From positions 3,690,001 to 3,754,000 of the forward strand of contig JABWDB010000005.1 in assembly GCA_019614645.1 (NCBI GenBank): a stretch of DNA of 64,000 bases, given 5' to 3'. Positions 9,949 through 20,897 of the stretch are shown one piece after another. A program made the translations under genes and the position numbers. The notes below the pieces were generated by a model, which ran no database searches, had not been told where the DNA came from, and worked only from the letters and a program-made list of their open reading frames with translations. This stretch comes from Stratiolaelaps scimitus (lineage: Eukaryota; Arthropoda; Arachnida; Mesostigmata; Laelapidae). How positions within the stretch are numbered: the stretch's first letter is position 1; the number at the start of each line of letters is the position of its first letter.

Positions 9949-11606
9949 TAAAAACATTGGCATATTATGCTGTCAACGATAGGTGCCGTAACCGATTTCC
10001 GCTTTCCAGCCCGTTGGACAGTGCAGGCAAAATTGTGATGCAAAATTTGTCGTCGTTGTCGTTACTATTAAAGTCTTCGAAATTCGAGGGAGGATGTCGT
10101 TCTGTATGTGTGTTCACGTGTGTAGTATTAGTCGTTTCCTTCGTGGTGCCGGTCTGGCTAATGGCATAGATATCTTGTATCTACGCCTTGATTAGGTATT
10201 GACAGTAGCCTTAGCAATTAAAAAAAATTTAGAGCTGCAATATCTTGTTACAATAATAATAATACATCTACAATATCTTGTTTGTGTTTACGAAGGCATG
10301 CCAAGCGCGTTATGTGTTGAATTTAATTCCTTTGGATAAAATTACGAAATCCCTGGACACAATTGCCTGAAGACGTTCAGCCAGCGACAATTTCGCGTTT
10401 CTAAGAATTGAATGTCGTCGAGGGACTGGACTAAAGAGGAAGCTTATCCTGTAGACTATTCTGTAGACTCGCTACAGACTCGCTACAGAAACTAAACGGC
10501 TCCCATCGGCGAAGTGAGTCTCATCGTCCACAGCATACCCTTCCGGGAGAGAACGCTAAATATAATGGCTCTCATCACATAGTCCTACCTGTAGACAACG
10601 CTGATAATAGAATGAATCTGAAGTCGTCATTTGATTAGCAAATTCTAAATCATTGTTTGCTCTGCAATATTTTTTATTGGAGCTCCTATTCGTTGTTGTT
10701 CCTTGCTTAACGCAGTGGCCTGGCAGGTCCGTGGCCCGGGTTGCTAATACGTTTCTTGTTTTTGGTGCGCCACGATGTAAACTTCGAACAACTGGTTTGG
10801 TTTGACGCCCGTGCGGACTATGGAGGCAAATATATGTGTGAGGAATTACATTACAGCAACATAGGTCTGCTAGGAAGAACTAGGATCAATCTAACAAAAT
10901 CCCTTACGACTATAGGCCTTATATTACTATTACTATTGATGAAAACTCGAGGACGTCTAAGGGTGAGCAGAAAAAAACGTAAGGACGTCCACGTCGAGAA
11001 CTTACAGCAAACCGAAACCATAACGCAGCACCCCGTATCCGGGCAGGCAAGGGGAAACATGTGGCGAAAATGGAACGAGGTAATCTCTTCAGGAAGTGGT
11101 CACTCATCCCACGTGAATCGACGTTGGATGGAACCTCTGTTAGTCGCTTCAACGGGCGGTTTTTTTTTCACAGCTGATCCTCGTCTCCCTTGCCATCGCA
11201 GGCCTCGGTAGCTCAGCATTGCTTTAAACCCCTATCATTTCGGTCATGCTGGACTCATCATCTCGGCTCTCCCCAACGGAACAACGTATGCGACGGCAGG
11301 GCAATGTAACGATATCGCCAACGAATCACGATTGGTGAATTCGATTCGGCGACCACAACTCGTGGTGCTGGAGGTGGTTTGCATGGCAACCGTACCCAGG
11401 CACATGTGTGTTACCCATCTAGGCCTCTCGTCGTCACCGGCATCCCCACCTGCTGACTACCGGAAGACGTTTTCAACTGTCCAACAAATCATTTCGGAGT
11501 GGTCACCCTCATAAGAATATCCTGCACTTATGAAATCACTTCCAAACAAATTTCGACAGCTCATATCCATTTGGAACTAGAACCGGAAAAAGATTTCCAT
11601 CTCCAG
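9949..11606. other. 3' region of the basic-protein gene and intergenic DNA
   Basis: An ATTAAA poly(A) signal lies at 10067-10072. Beyond that I see no supported gene. A 156-codon ORF at 10741-11211 has mixed hydrophobic and basic content with no recognisable domain. Splice-like sites occur inside it, but none gives a convincing product. Confidence 0.35.
10067..10072 (+). promoter_or_regulatory. ATTAAA poly(A) signal of the basic-protein gene
   Basis: The common variant signal ATTAAA occurs 119 bases after the stop codon, consistent with an intronless transcript ending here. Confidence 0.4.
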
Positions 11607-11758
11607 CATCGTTTCTTCTGACGATAGTGTACATGATGAGGAAACTGGCGTTTCCGCTCGAAACGACTGCTTTCTAGCTAAAGAAACGAAGTTGCCAGGA
11701 ATTTGTAACAATACCAAAGGTCAAGAAATCCCTTACCCCGAAATAGAGATCCTTTCAG
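11607..11758 (+). CDS. Possible exon upstream of the large disordered-protein exon
   Basis: An open stretch begins after TTTCCATCTCCAG and ends at CAG followed by GTTATC. It encodes about 50 residues starting IVSSDDSVHDEETG, acidic and hydrophilic. It ends in phase 1, and the next proposed exon (12856) begins in phase 1, so they would join in frame. The donor is not strong and the phase match has a one-in-three chance of being accidental. No family is recognised. Confidence 0.25.
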
Positions 11759-12092
11759 GTTATCCTGTGACATCACCTGACGCAAACGCGAGAGTTCACA
11801 CTATTGGTTAAGCTTAAACGGATACGAAGCTATCAGCAGGATCGGTCGGTATGAACGACTCACGTAGGTTAGATGACATTCTGACATGATTAGGATGGCG
11901 TTAGTGTCAACAGTACCTGCAGAAAAGCGACAGGAGTACACCTGACATAATTGAATGATGTCGAATCGCTATTATGATCAGACAGCGACTAGGGGCCATG
12001 TAGGTATAGTTGCAGTGTGCTCTAGTCTCTCGCGCCCCTGTGGAAGGAAGTCTGTTTACAAGAGTTCCGGACATATATCAATATCACACAAC

Positions 12093-12095
<3 letters not shown>

Positions 12096-12133
<38 letters not shown>

Positions 12134-12136
12134 TAT
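12096..12136. repeat. (AT)n microsatellite
   Basis: About 20 AT units with one interruption. It lies in the presumed intron before the 12856 exon. Confidence 0.95.
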
Positions 12137-12855
12137 CGGTTGCGTGACTTTCCAGACACACTGTAAGTATTTGATTAACGTTCTGAGAGAATGTATCGCT
12201 TTTTTCAAGGTATAGTTCCTTCCATGATTCGTGAAGCCACACGTAACGCGTATCACTGGTAGAAACCTTGTCTCCGCTTTGTTCTACTGCGGCGAGCTTG
12301 ACCGTGATGTCACACAAATGTGAGTGGTTGTTTACACAATATACTCACTATAAAGTCAAGGTCGGTGGCAGCTGTTTTGTGTGTATAGATGTTCCTACTT
12401 CATTGCAGCTGTATGGACTTATTTTCGATGTAGTTCTCGATTGAGTTTCGCTTTGACCATTTGAGAGCCAAATATATTTTTCGTCGTCATCGTTGGGGAT
12501 TGGAGCCTGTGTCTCTGTTTTAGACAAACTAAAACACGGGTTTAGACCAATCAAGATTTGATGGAAATCTTTGACGGTTGCTTATACTGAACTCTTGTAA
12601 TTGTATACATTAAAATGGGCTTGCCAGGTGGCACAGGGTATTTTAGTTTATTGAGGAGAAAGCAAACACGTACCGAAGATCAAAACACGTTCAGATAGTT
12701 AGCAAGTCACCAGCGGTGCGCGTTGTTCTCTCTGCGTGAATCTAAATAACCGTGATACACAAGATCTCGTGATAGTAGGTTGTGAGGGACTTTAATCTTG
12801 ACGAAATAGAGTATAGCAAAGGTATATCTGACTGTGTTTCCTTCACTTGCTGCAG

Positions 12856-14258
12856 CGCCGGATCAAACTCCGAGTTCGAGAAACCAAGATTCGAGCTCGA
12901 GAATCCAGGAACAAAGCCCCGATTTAGAGCACACTCCAGAAGCAACTCTCCCCGATAACCAGGACTCACCCGATTCCGGAGTGACTTCACCGTCTGTGAT
13001 TGTGCCATCACAGGGACATTTAAAGCCGTTCAAGTCGGCGGGAAGTCCCTCACTTGCTGACGATGATTTATCGAAAGGGCAGAGAAACAGGCAAACGGAC
13101 ACGGACGCAGAAAGTCCATCGGCTCTAAAGGACCCAAGCGTGAGGAACGTGAAAAGGAAGGAACCTGAATCGGACAGCTCGTTACGAATAGAGGAACCAC
13201 AATCGGACATCTTAAAAAAGAACGATTCGAAAATAGATCGCCGAAAGGACAGAGGTTCCGCGGAGGCCAGCTTGGGAAAGAAGGACGCAGATTTGGAGAG
13301 CTCTAGAGACAAAAACGCCAAAAAGGCCGAAAAAGTACCTAGCAAGTGTGCGGACAACCAGAAGGACAAAGACTCTTCGGAGGTCGGCTTGAAGAAGGAG
13401 GAGTCGGATTCGAAAACCAATTTGGAACGAGATAACCAAGCAGGAGCAGAAAGCGTACCTACGAGGGCTGCTAAGGGCGTTGGATCAAAATCAGATAGCA
13501 CGAGAAATAAAGAGAAAAAAACGTCTAGCCGCATTACAAAGGAGCGTGACCACAGCAAGATCGACAAAGACGACCGATCAGTGGAGGCGAAATCCAGAGA
13601 CTCGACGAAGCCGCAGAGCGTAGTGAAAAGGGACACAACAACAGTCGATAGCTCGGAGTCAGAGAGAGCGAGACAGAATGGTGAGAAGAAAACAACAGAG
13701 ACACTACCTAAGGATGAAAAGCCGAAAAAGCTGAAGAGCATCCTTCGGAAGGACGCATCTAAGAAGGACGAGAAGGAGGACAGTGCAGTGTCGGATGGCT
13801 CAAACAAAAAGGACATAAAACTTGCAGGGAGTGACCGTCCTAGAGGAAAGGAAGAAGGATCTGTTTTGTTTGAGTCAAGGCCATCCGATAAATCGAGTTG
13901 GACTAAGCTAAAAACACCTTCAAGTCTAACTGAGTCGTCGACCGATAGTGATGCATCGGGCATCGAGAAGGCGCCGTTTGCGAAACGGGCACCCGCCCCT
14001 GATGATCGAGGTGCTCATAGCCCCAGACAGCTCGAAGGGCGAATCGAGGATCTGTCGTCCTTGGGTCCGATATCGCCACTCAAAGAAAAGCAAGCCGGCC
14101 AGCCCCCGCCGCCGCCGCTACCGCCGCCAGCGCCACCCAAGAAAGAAGTCACGAAGTCGAAAGGCAGCCCTGCTTCAATAACTCGAAAGTCACCTTCAAA
14201 GGGGAGTACCATCCGAGCGTCAAACGAGCGAACGCATGTTTTAAGTCTATATTTATAG
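12856..14258 (+). CDS. Large exon of an unrecognised disordered charged protein
   Basis: The frame is open for about 467 codons after a good acceptor (pyrimidine tract and TTGCTGCAG at 12855). It runs to TAG at 14256-14258. The product is almost entirely Ser, Lys, Asp, Glu, Arg and Pro, and predicted disordered. It starts with Ser/Gln/Asp-rich sequence, continues with long KKD/SDS-type charged repeats (KLKSILRKDASKK near the middle), and ends with a polyproline run followed by a Lys/Ser-rich tail. The opposite strand is also long and open because Lys/Glu/Ser codons give Phe/Leu/Ser antisense. Its composition is that of membrane segments by coincidence, so the plus frame is preferred. No domain is recognised. 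The exon may end earlier at a donor I cannot identify, and the 5' end of the gene is unresolved. Confidence 0.5.
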
Positions 14259-14272
14259 TATACGTGATGTTA

Positions 14273-14342
<70 letters not shown>
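14273..14342. repeat. (AT)n microsatellite, about 35 units
   Basis: This is an uninterrupted AT run of about 70 bases. It lies in the 187-base gap between the stop of the disordered-protein ORF and the start codon of the Rpt6 gene. Confidence 0.97.
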
Positions 14343-14348
<6 letters not shown>

Positions 14349-14445
14349 CTACTGGAGATTCGATTAGATATCGGGGTAGACCTTGACCAGCTTACTCATC
14401 CATATTTTGTTAACTTTTGATCAATATGTGGCCTGGTTAGGTGTA

Positions 14446-17400
14446 ATGCATAATCGCTCGTCCTTAAACCGAGGTAAGCGAGTAACATTTGCTAAGGGGC
14501 AAACATAGGAGGGGATAACTCGGATAGTCGGCCTCGAAACATCCTATGAATACGAGCGTGACTGATTTATGGTACTTGATTTTTCAAACATCTACAGGCA
14601 GGTGGCAAGAGGAAGAGAAGCCGGTCGGATACCTCAAAACGTGGCCTACGGAATTATTACATTTCCAAGATTGAGGTTCTCGAGCACATTGTATCCCACA
14701 AGATACGGAACCTTCGAAGGTAACGGTTTCACTTCCCTGCAGCAGTTTCTGTCCTGATTTAGATAATTTTAGTTTGATTGCGGTTCTCTATGCAGCACGT
14801 GAAACAAATGGATCTGATTCTCATAGCTGCCGGCGCATCAGGTTCAAATCACAGATGATCCCGAGTGTTGTACATCCACTGCCGTCGTTCAACCGACAAA
14901 ATTCTAGAGTGTCTGGTTCGCTCAAGAAATGAATCAGCAGATTTGTTCAGTTTGTTTAGGAAGTGGGCCTTTGTGATCTTAATATATTAATTTATTGACG
15001 TTAGTCATCATTGAGCCGGCCACCTATGTTACACATTTGTCTGGGCGTTTGAAATTCGAATCGCCTTGAGGTACCGAGATAAATCGATTGGGCATCCTAT
15101 ACTAATAGAGTCGTTACCTCGTTAAAAACCACTCATTACAAGTTATTACCTTAATCATTATCTATACATTTGCCCTGAATAGACATCTAGCAAAAAAATA
15201 CCGTTTTGCACTCCGCCACTTGTAGTACAAGGCTTTTTCGCCGATTGGCCTCGCGTAGAGATTGCTTTGAGACCGGGATAGCCCTCAGTTGAATAAGCAC
15301 TTGAAACGTTGTTGTCCCAATGTGTTTTCTTTTTTTATTTTCTCTGCTTGCAACTCGTCCGCTCAATCTCGATCTGTTCTCTGATCTGTGCGTTGTTACT
15401 GCGGTACGTTCTTTTCCACGTGAGCTCCATTGAGCTGTATCAGGTTCTTCCAGCCGGTCAAGTACGGACCCTGGCTGGAATCGATGCGCAGCGTACGAGT
15501 CGAGTGGCAGAAACAGCGCGCAGACCAGAGGAGATAGCGGATACGAGCTGCAAGCGATTTGCAAACGACCACAACGATCGGTTGTGTACACAGGCAAAAG
15601 GGAAGACTTGCCTTGATCGACGTAGGAGAGTGTGCCGAGGGCTTGATAAGAATAAATGCGTATTTCATTTTTAAGAATTTTCCCGTTGTCGTCTCATCTA
15701 TCTGTTGTTGGAGCAGGCAGATGGATGTTGCGTAATATAGCTTTTGTCACACGTAACAGTTCGTACGCCTGTGGTTTTCTCAATAAAACACAAATATATA
15801 TATATATATATATATACGAAGCACTGATTAATGTGTTAATTAAATTATCATTCGGTCATTGATAGATCATCAACGGTCATTGTTACGATGCCAGCGTTAA
15901 GTGTAATTTACTGAGTTCATTTAAGATCAGTTGACTTTTCAATTTGTCCACTTTAATCAACTGAATGTATTTGAAAACTTTTCTGTTGTGAATACCTAGG
16001 AGAAATAATATTGTAATTGTTTTAATTTTACAAATTCTAATGAATAAGAACTGAAACGGATTGTTTTTTACTAAATAGATACTCAAAACGAATTTTATAA
16101 ATAAATATTTTTTCCATTTATGTATAATGGACTCACCCAAAACTACACCCACTGACGTTCTAAAAGATTTCACAGGCTTCTTATAATTTAGATTATGAAT
16201 ATCGAACGTGGCCTTAAATGGCACTATCTACACCTATTCTTGCTCTAGCAATTTTATATTTAATTAAGGCAATTTAATTAAGCAATTTTATATTGAATTG
16301 AGGCAATATAATTAAGCAATTTTATATTGAATTAAGGCAGTTTAATTAAGCAATTTTATATTTAATTGAGGCAATTTAATTAAACAATTTATATTGAATT
16401 AAGGCAATTTAATTCAGCAATTTTATATTGAATTAAGGCAATTTAATTAAGCACTTTTGTATTGAATTAAGGTAATTTAATTAAGCGATTTTATATTGCC
16501 TGTAAGGCTGTACATAGATATGTGGTAAGAGAACGAGGTTTTCGATGCCGACAGCCAGAGTCCTTGTTTTAGGCGGACCACCAGCGACAGCCATCCAGGG
16601 TATCCATCAATCATTTAATACCTGTCCTGTATTTATCACCTTTCGATTTGCTAGACTTCAGGCTCAACGGAACGACCTCAACGCGCTGGTGCGCTCGCTG
16701 CGAGAGGAAATAGAACGTTTGAAATATCGGGCCTCCTATGTCGGCGAAGTCGTTAAGCGCATATCTGAGAAGAAGGTCCTAGTACATGTAAGCCCAGAGG
16801 AAAAGTACATCGTTGACGTTGAGCCCGACATCGATCTGAAACTGGTAGGTCGTACAGGCTAGCCCACCAGTTCCTCCGTTTTTGTTGTGTTTGGGTGCTT
16901 CGACTGAAAGTGTCAACACGCTTGTCGAAAAGTAGCGCAGCAGATTTGAGCCATTTACGGCGAGGATAGATGATAAGGCGGTGATACAAAAGTTGTTTAC
17001 TAAGTTCCGAGGACCTCGAGAATCCAACCTGCTCCAGTCGGCCAGGAAATTTTTGAAGGAATACTGTCAGCCAACAGCTCATATATTGGTCGAATCAATG
17101 GACTAGTTAACTCTTTCCACGTATCTCGAATTGACGGGATTTTCTCAAAAAAAAATGAGCTGGGCTGCTACATTAGCAGAGCAAAGTGCTCAAGTAAGCA
17201 CGGCTCCTCATAACCGCCATTATGATTGATACTTAAACTAAACGTCTACGGCCGACGCAAACTCGTGTCCCCAAAATGAAGCTGAGAAAATAATGGGTGG
17301 CTCCATGTGACACCGCTTAGCCCAGAATTAAACTCGTTCTCTACCCGAAGAGGAGACCGTGATATAATATCATAGGCAGTACGCTTGTGTAAAGATATAC

Positions 17401-18777
17401 GTTTAGTTACGACCTGGGACACGACGCGGCTTCGCAAATACCCAATTAGAAGTTGATATAAGGCCGAACCTGGATGGTGACACCTATATGATAAGCTACC
17501 ACCCGAGGTAAGGTGATACTCGGTATTGCTGTCCTCTTCGTCCAGAAAAGATTCGATTTTTTTCACAGATTTTACCATAGAATTACGTTCTTGGCAAATC
17601 ATTTGAGACGTTTAACGACTCGTCCATGGTCGTGATCGAAATTTACCCGCCTAGTCAACCCACCTATCTATCTATTAACTTTCACTTGTGAGCTATCGTG
17701 TATGCTATTCACAATTATTTCGCTAAACAAAAAATGCTGCCTGCCGAAGTAGTGCAACGCGAGTGTATTTTACTAATAACAAATGATGATATGACGGGTG
17801 AAAGAGCATATATAGCCGATCTATCTCGAGCGTAGTCAAACATGTCATTACTGCTCTCCGATTGGTTCCAGTTGGCGACAAACTGTCGGGTGGCCTTACG
17901 TGAAGACACGTACAAGCTGCATAAAATACTGCCGGACAAAGTCGACCCTCTGGTCTCACTGATGATGGTGGAAAAGGTGCCTGATTCGAATTTCGCAATG
18001 ATTGGCGGGCTGGACAACCAGATCAAGGAGATCAAGGAAGTGATCGAGCTGCCAGTGAAGCATCCTGAGCTATTTGAGTCATTGGGTATCACCCAGCCGA
18101 AGGGCGTGCTTCTGTACGGCCCGCCAGGAACGGGGAAGACGTTGCTGGCCCGAGCGGTTGCCCACCACACGAAGTGCGCCTTCATCCGTGTGTCCGGCTC
18201 CGAGCTCGTGCAGAAGTTCATTGGCGAGGGCTCGCGAATGGTGCGAGATATCTTCGTTATGGCTAGAAAGCATTCGCCGTCGATTATTTTCGTTGACGAG
18301 ATCGACTCGATCGGCAGCGCCCGAACAATGGATGCCGATAGCGACAGCACCGATTCGGAGGTTCACCGCACCATGCTGGAGCTGCTAAATCAGCTGGACG
18401 GCTTCGAGCCGACGCAAAATATCAAGGTGATCATGGCGACGAATCGAATAGACGTTCTTGATCCTGCTCTTCTGCGGTCGGGCCGCATTGACAGGAAAAT
18501 CGAGTTTCCGCCACCAAACGAACAGTCCCGCCTTGACATCTTGCGCATCCATTCGCGAAAGATGAATCTGACCCGAGGGGTCGACCTCAGGAAGATCGTC
18601 GAAAAGATGCCAGGCGCCTCGGGCGCCGAGGTGAAGGGCATCTGTATGGAGGCGGGCATGTATGCCCTACGAGAGAGTCGCCTGCATGTGAACCACGAGG
18701 ATTTCGAGATGGCTGTAGCCAAAGTGATGGTCAGGCGTGACAACGAAGATATCTCACTCAAGAAAACTTGGAAATGA
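14446..18777 (+). CDS. Rpt6: 26S proteasome regulatory ATPase Rpt6 (PSMC5) homologue
   Basis: Four exons join in phase: 14446-14473, 14602-14719, 16655-16844 and 17872-18777, giving 413 residues (human 406). Rpt6 is one of six AAA subunits in the base ring of the 19S cap and unfolds ubiquitinated substrates. Exon 2 encodes the coiled-coil start ([17 protein letters not shown]), and exon 3 continues [20 protein letters not shown] and the OB-fold. Exon 4 carries Walker A GPPGTGKT (residues 195-202), Walker B IIFVDE (250-255), LLRSGRIDR (313-321) and the C-terminal helix ending in KTWK. The donors are GAG|GTAAGC, AAG|GTAACG and CTG|GTAGGT. Oddities: a basic N-terminus ([12 protein letters not shown]) instead of the usual acidic one, Ser instead of the Rpt6 Pro at 315 (a residue seen in Rpt5), a changed loop after Walker B, and many substitutions in otherwise conserved positions. 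It may be a divergent paralogue, comparable in idea to fly Rpt6R, or the only copy. The start exon is short and the least certain part. Confidence 0.88.
15793..15816. repeat. (AT)n microsatellite in Rpt6 intron 2
   Basis: About 12 AT units inside the 1.9-kb second intron. Confidence 0.9.
16247..16500. repeat. 34-bp AT-rich tandem satellite, about 7.5 copies
   Basis: The unit is about 34 bases, with consensus AGCAATTTTATATTGAATT followed by AAGGCAATTTAATTA. It is repeated seven times with single-base changes and one short deletion, plus a partial eighth copy. It lies within the second intron of the Rpt6 gene, about 150 bases before exon 3. Confidence 0.95.
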
Positions 18778-18820
18778 ACGCCAACAACGATACAACGAGA
18801 TCTGAGGGGGGGGCTCAACA

Positions 18821-18826
18821 AATAAA
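18821..18826 (+). promoter_or_regulatory. AATAAA poly(A) signal of the Rpt6 gene
   Basis: AATAAA lies 44 bases after the stop codon of the Rpt6 ORF, a normal position for the poly(A) signal and a support for the 3' end. Confidence 0.7.
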
Positions 18827-20861
18827 TAGCTAGTTCAAAAATCCAAAATCGACGAGCACCCTGAAACACTCGGTTGCGTACATGACAATACTGTACACAC
18901 ATAAATACATTATTTTGATGCTACTTTCAACAAACAGAACTATCGAATCTGTATTTCATTTGCCTTCCTTGCACTGGACATTATTGCACGCACGAAGCGA
19001 ACACAAATGAGAGGAAAATTACCGAGTTTCTGTTGGGTAACGTTACCGGCAATAACATCATAGGGCGATGCGCTTGCTTGAACAATATCACAAGGGGAGA
19101 CTTGTAAAGCGTATTAGGATGGTTGCTTTTTGTAGCGCTTCTCTCAGCTTACTTCTGAACGAGCTAACAATTAGTGGGTGATGTTTTTTTTGTTAACGGG
19201 TAGACCCTTGGGACTTGGCGGCCAGCCGTTAATAGTAATACTCAAATATCGAATATAATCACCCTGGTTCTAGGCGTTCTAGGTATACATTTGCTGTGGC
19301 TTATACGTGTAGCGTCTGTACACAACTCACTTGTTGTTAACTATTTGACTGGCACTCTTCTTTCATAACATATGAATCGGAGTTGAAATTAATCGAACTA
19401 AATTAGTTCGATCTAACTCGAGACTAATAGTTCCTTGTCGCATGACGCGCGTCAGGTCAATGAAACTCAAGGTGTTGCAGCAGCTAATAACACTTGAGTA
19501 CAGTTGAGTGGTGAGTGCTCCATCACTAAACCGTTGTGTCTTGAGGGCGTGCGCTCATTGCGTATAGAAAACTTTGTATTTAACCTGAGTATTCTTTTAG
19601 CATCTATTTCAATCGTTTACCATTCGATCTCTCATACGAATCTATCGTGAGACTAGAGATTCATAGTTGCCCTAATAGGATCCCAACCTGTCGTCTGTGT
19701 TTCAAAGGTGACATGTGTGATCTGTATGAAAATAAAATTAACAAATTCTTTCAATCAGAGACGAACCAGTCTCCTTGTTCGCCTTCTAACATGGATAGCT
19801 ACCTATTCTGAAACAATCGTAAGCATAGTTAGCAATAATTAATACGCTCGAAAGTGGTGTTGATTCTGTTGAATCGGATTTTTATTCACATCCCGTTCAG
19901 CGGGATTTTCAGGGGTTTCAGGGGGATATCATCATGCACCTACAGCGAACAGCGTTACATATAGCTTTTAATACAAATCGCAATATCGCAATTGATCATT
20001 ATTATCATCATCATTATTAATTACAATCAAGTCCACGCACTAACATCAACATTGAATTACAACAACAGGTAACACAGCAGGCATATTGAACAGGACCCGT
20101 ATGGTCTCATTATAATAGTAATAACAAAAAACGTCTTTCTGTTTCGCATCCTCATACGTGTTAGTCATGGTTTGGAGATAACACCGAACTAAAATTTGGT
20201 AAACTGTTAATTATGTCCTCGTAAGGTAAATTAATTGGCTTCCCAACAAAAGTTGGCAGAAAAAGAATTTCCATCACCAATTCATTTGCCATATTTTTCT
20301 AAATTTTTTCTTTTTTTTAATCATATGCTTTTTTTTCAAACTCTATCGTTATACAACCCATCACGAATTCGGGGTGCTTCTCTCTAAATATTGCTATCTA
20401 AATCAAGCACACGTATGTGCTCGGTCTTGAATGGAACGAATTGCAAACGTTAGTTTGTCATCGAAGTGTACGTAGTAGAATGAAAAAATTCAAATACGAA
20501 TTTTCTCCTCAATATATATATATATATATATATATATGTTTTATGGGAAACATAGCCTGTATGCCGAACAAAAAATTTCATCAGACGCTCGGCTGCTGCT
20601 GGAGGCTGGGAGACCCGAATACGAAGCCGTTCATATATCATCACTGTCTTACTGTACTATAATGTCGTGTTATCATGATAAGACAAATAAAAATTGAACA
20701 GCAATTTCTTAAAGTCGAAGTTGAATTATCAAAAATGCTATCCGTATTTTGAGTCGAGTTCAATTTGTATACTAAAACAGTTCTTAACTTGAAAGGTAGC
20801 ATTCATCATTGGTCGTTCATTTTCGTTTCATCATGTTATCCAATGTCAACACCACTCTATC

Positions 20862-20897
<36 letters not shown>

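Noticed and set aside
9411..10043. 210-codon minus-strand ORF over the basic-protein gene
   Set aside because: It is a shadow of Lys/Ala codons in the plus frame. It has no domain, and the plus frame has an ATG with an upstream stop and a 3' poly(A) signal.
12863..13963. 366-codon minus-strand ORF, Phe/Ser/Leu-rich
   Set aside because: It is the antisense of the Lys/Glu/Ser-rich plus exon, where such codons give few stops. The membrane-like composition comes from this, and no splice or family evidence supports it.
14598..14601. Alternative acceptor at 14597 for Rpt6 exon 2
   Set aside because: It would not join in frame to the short first exon with its GTAAGC donor; the next AG, four bases downstream, does.
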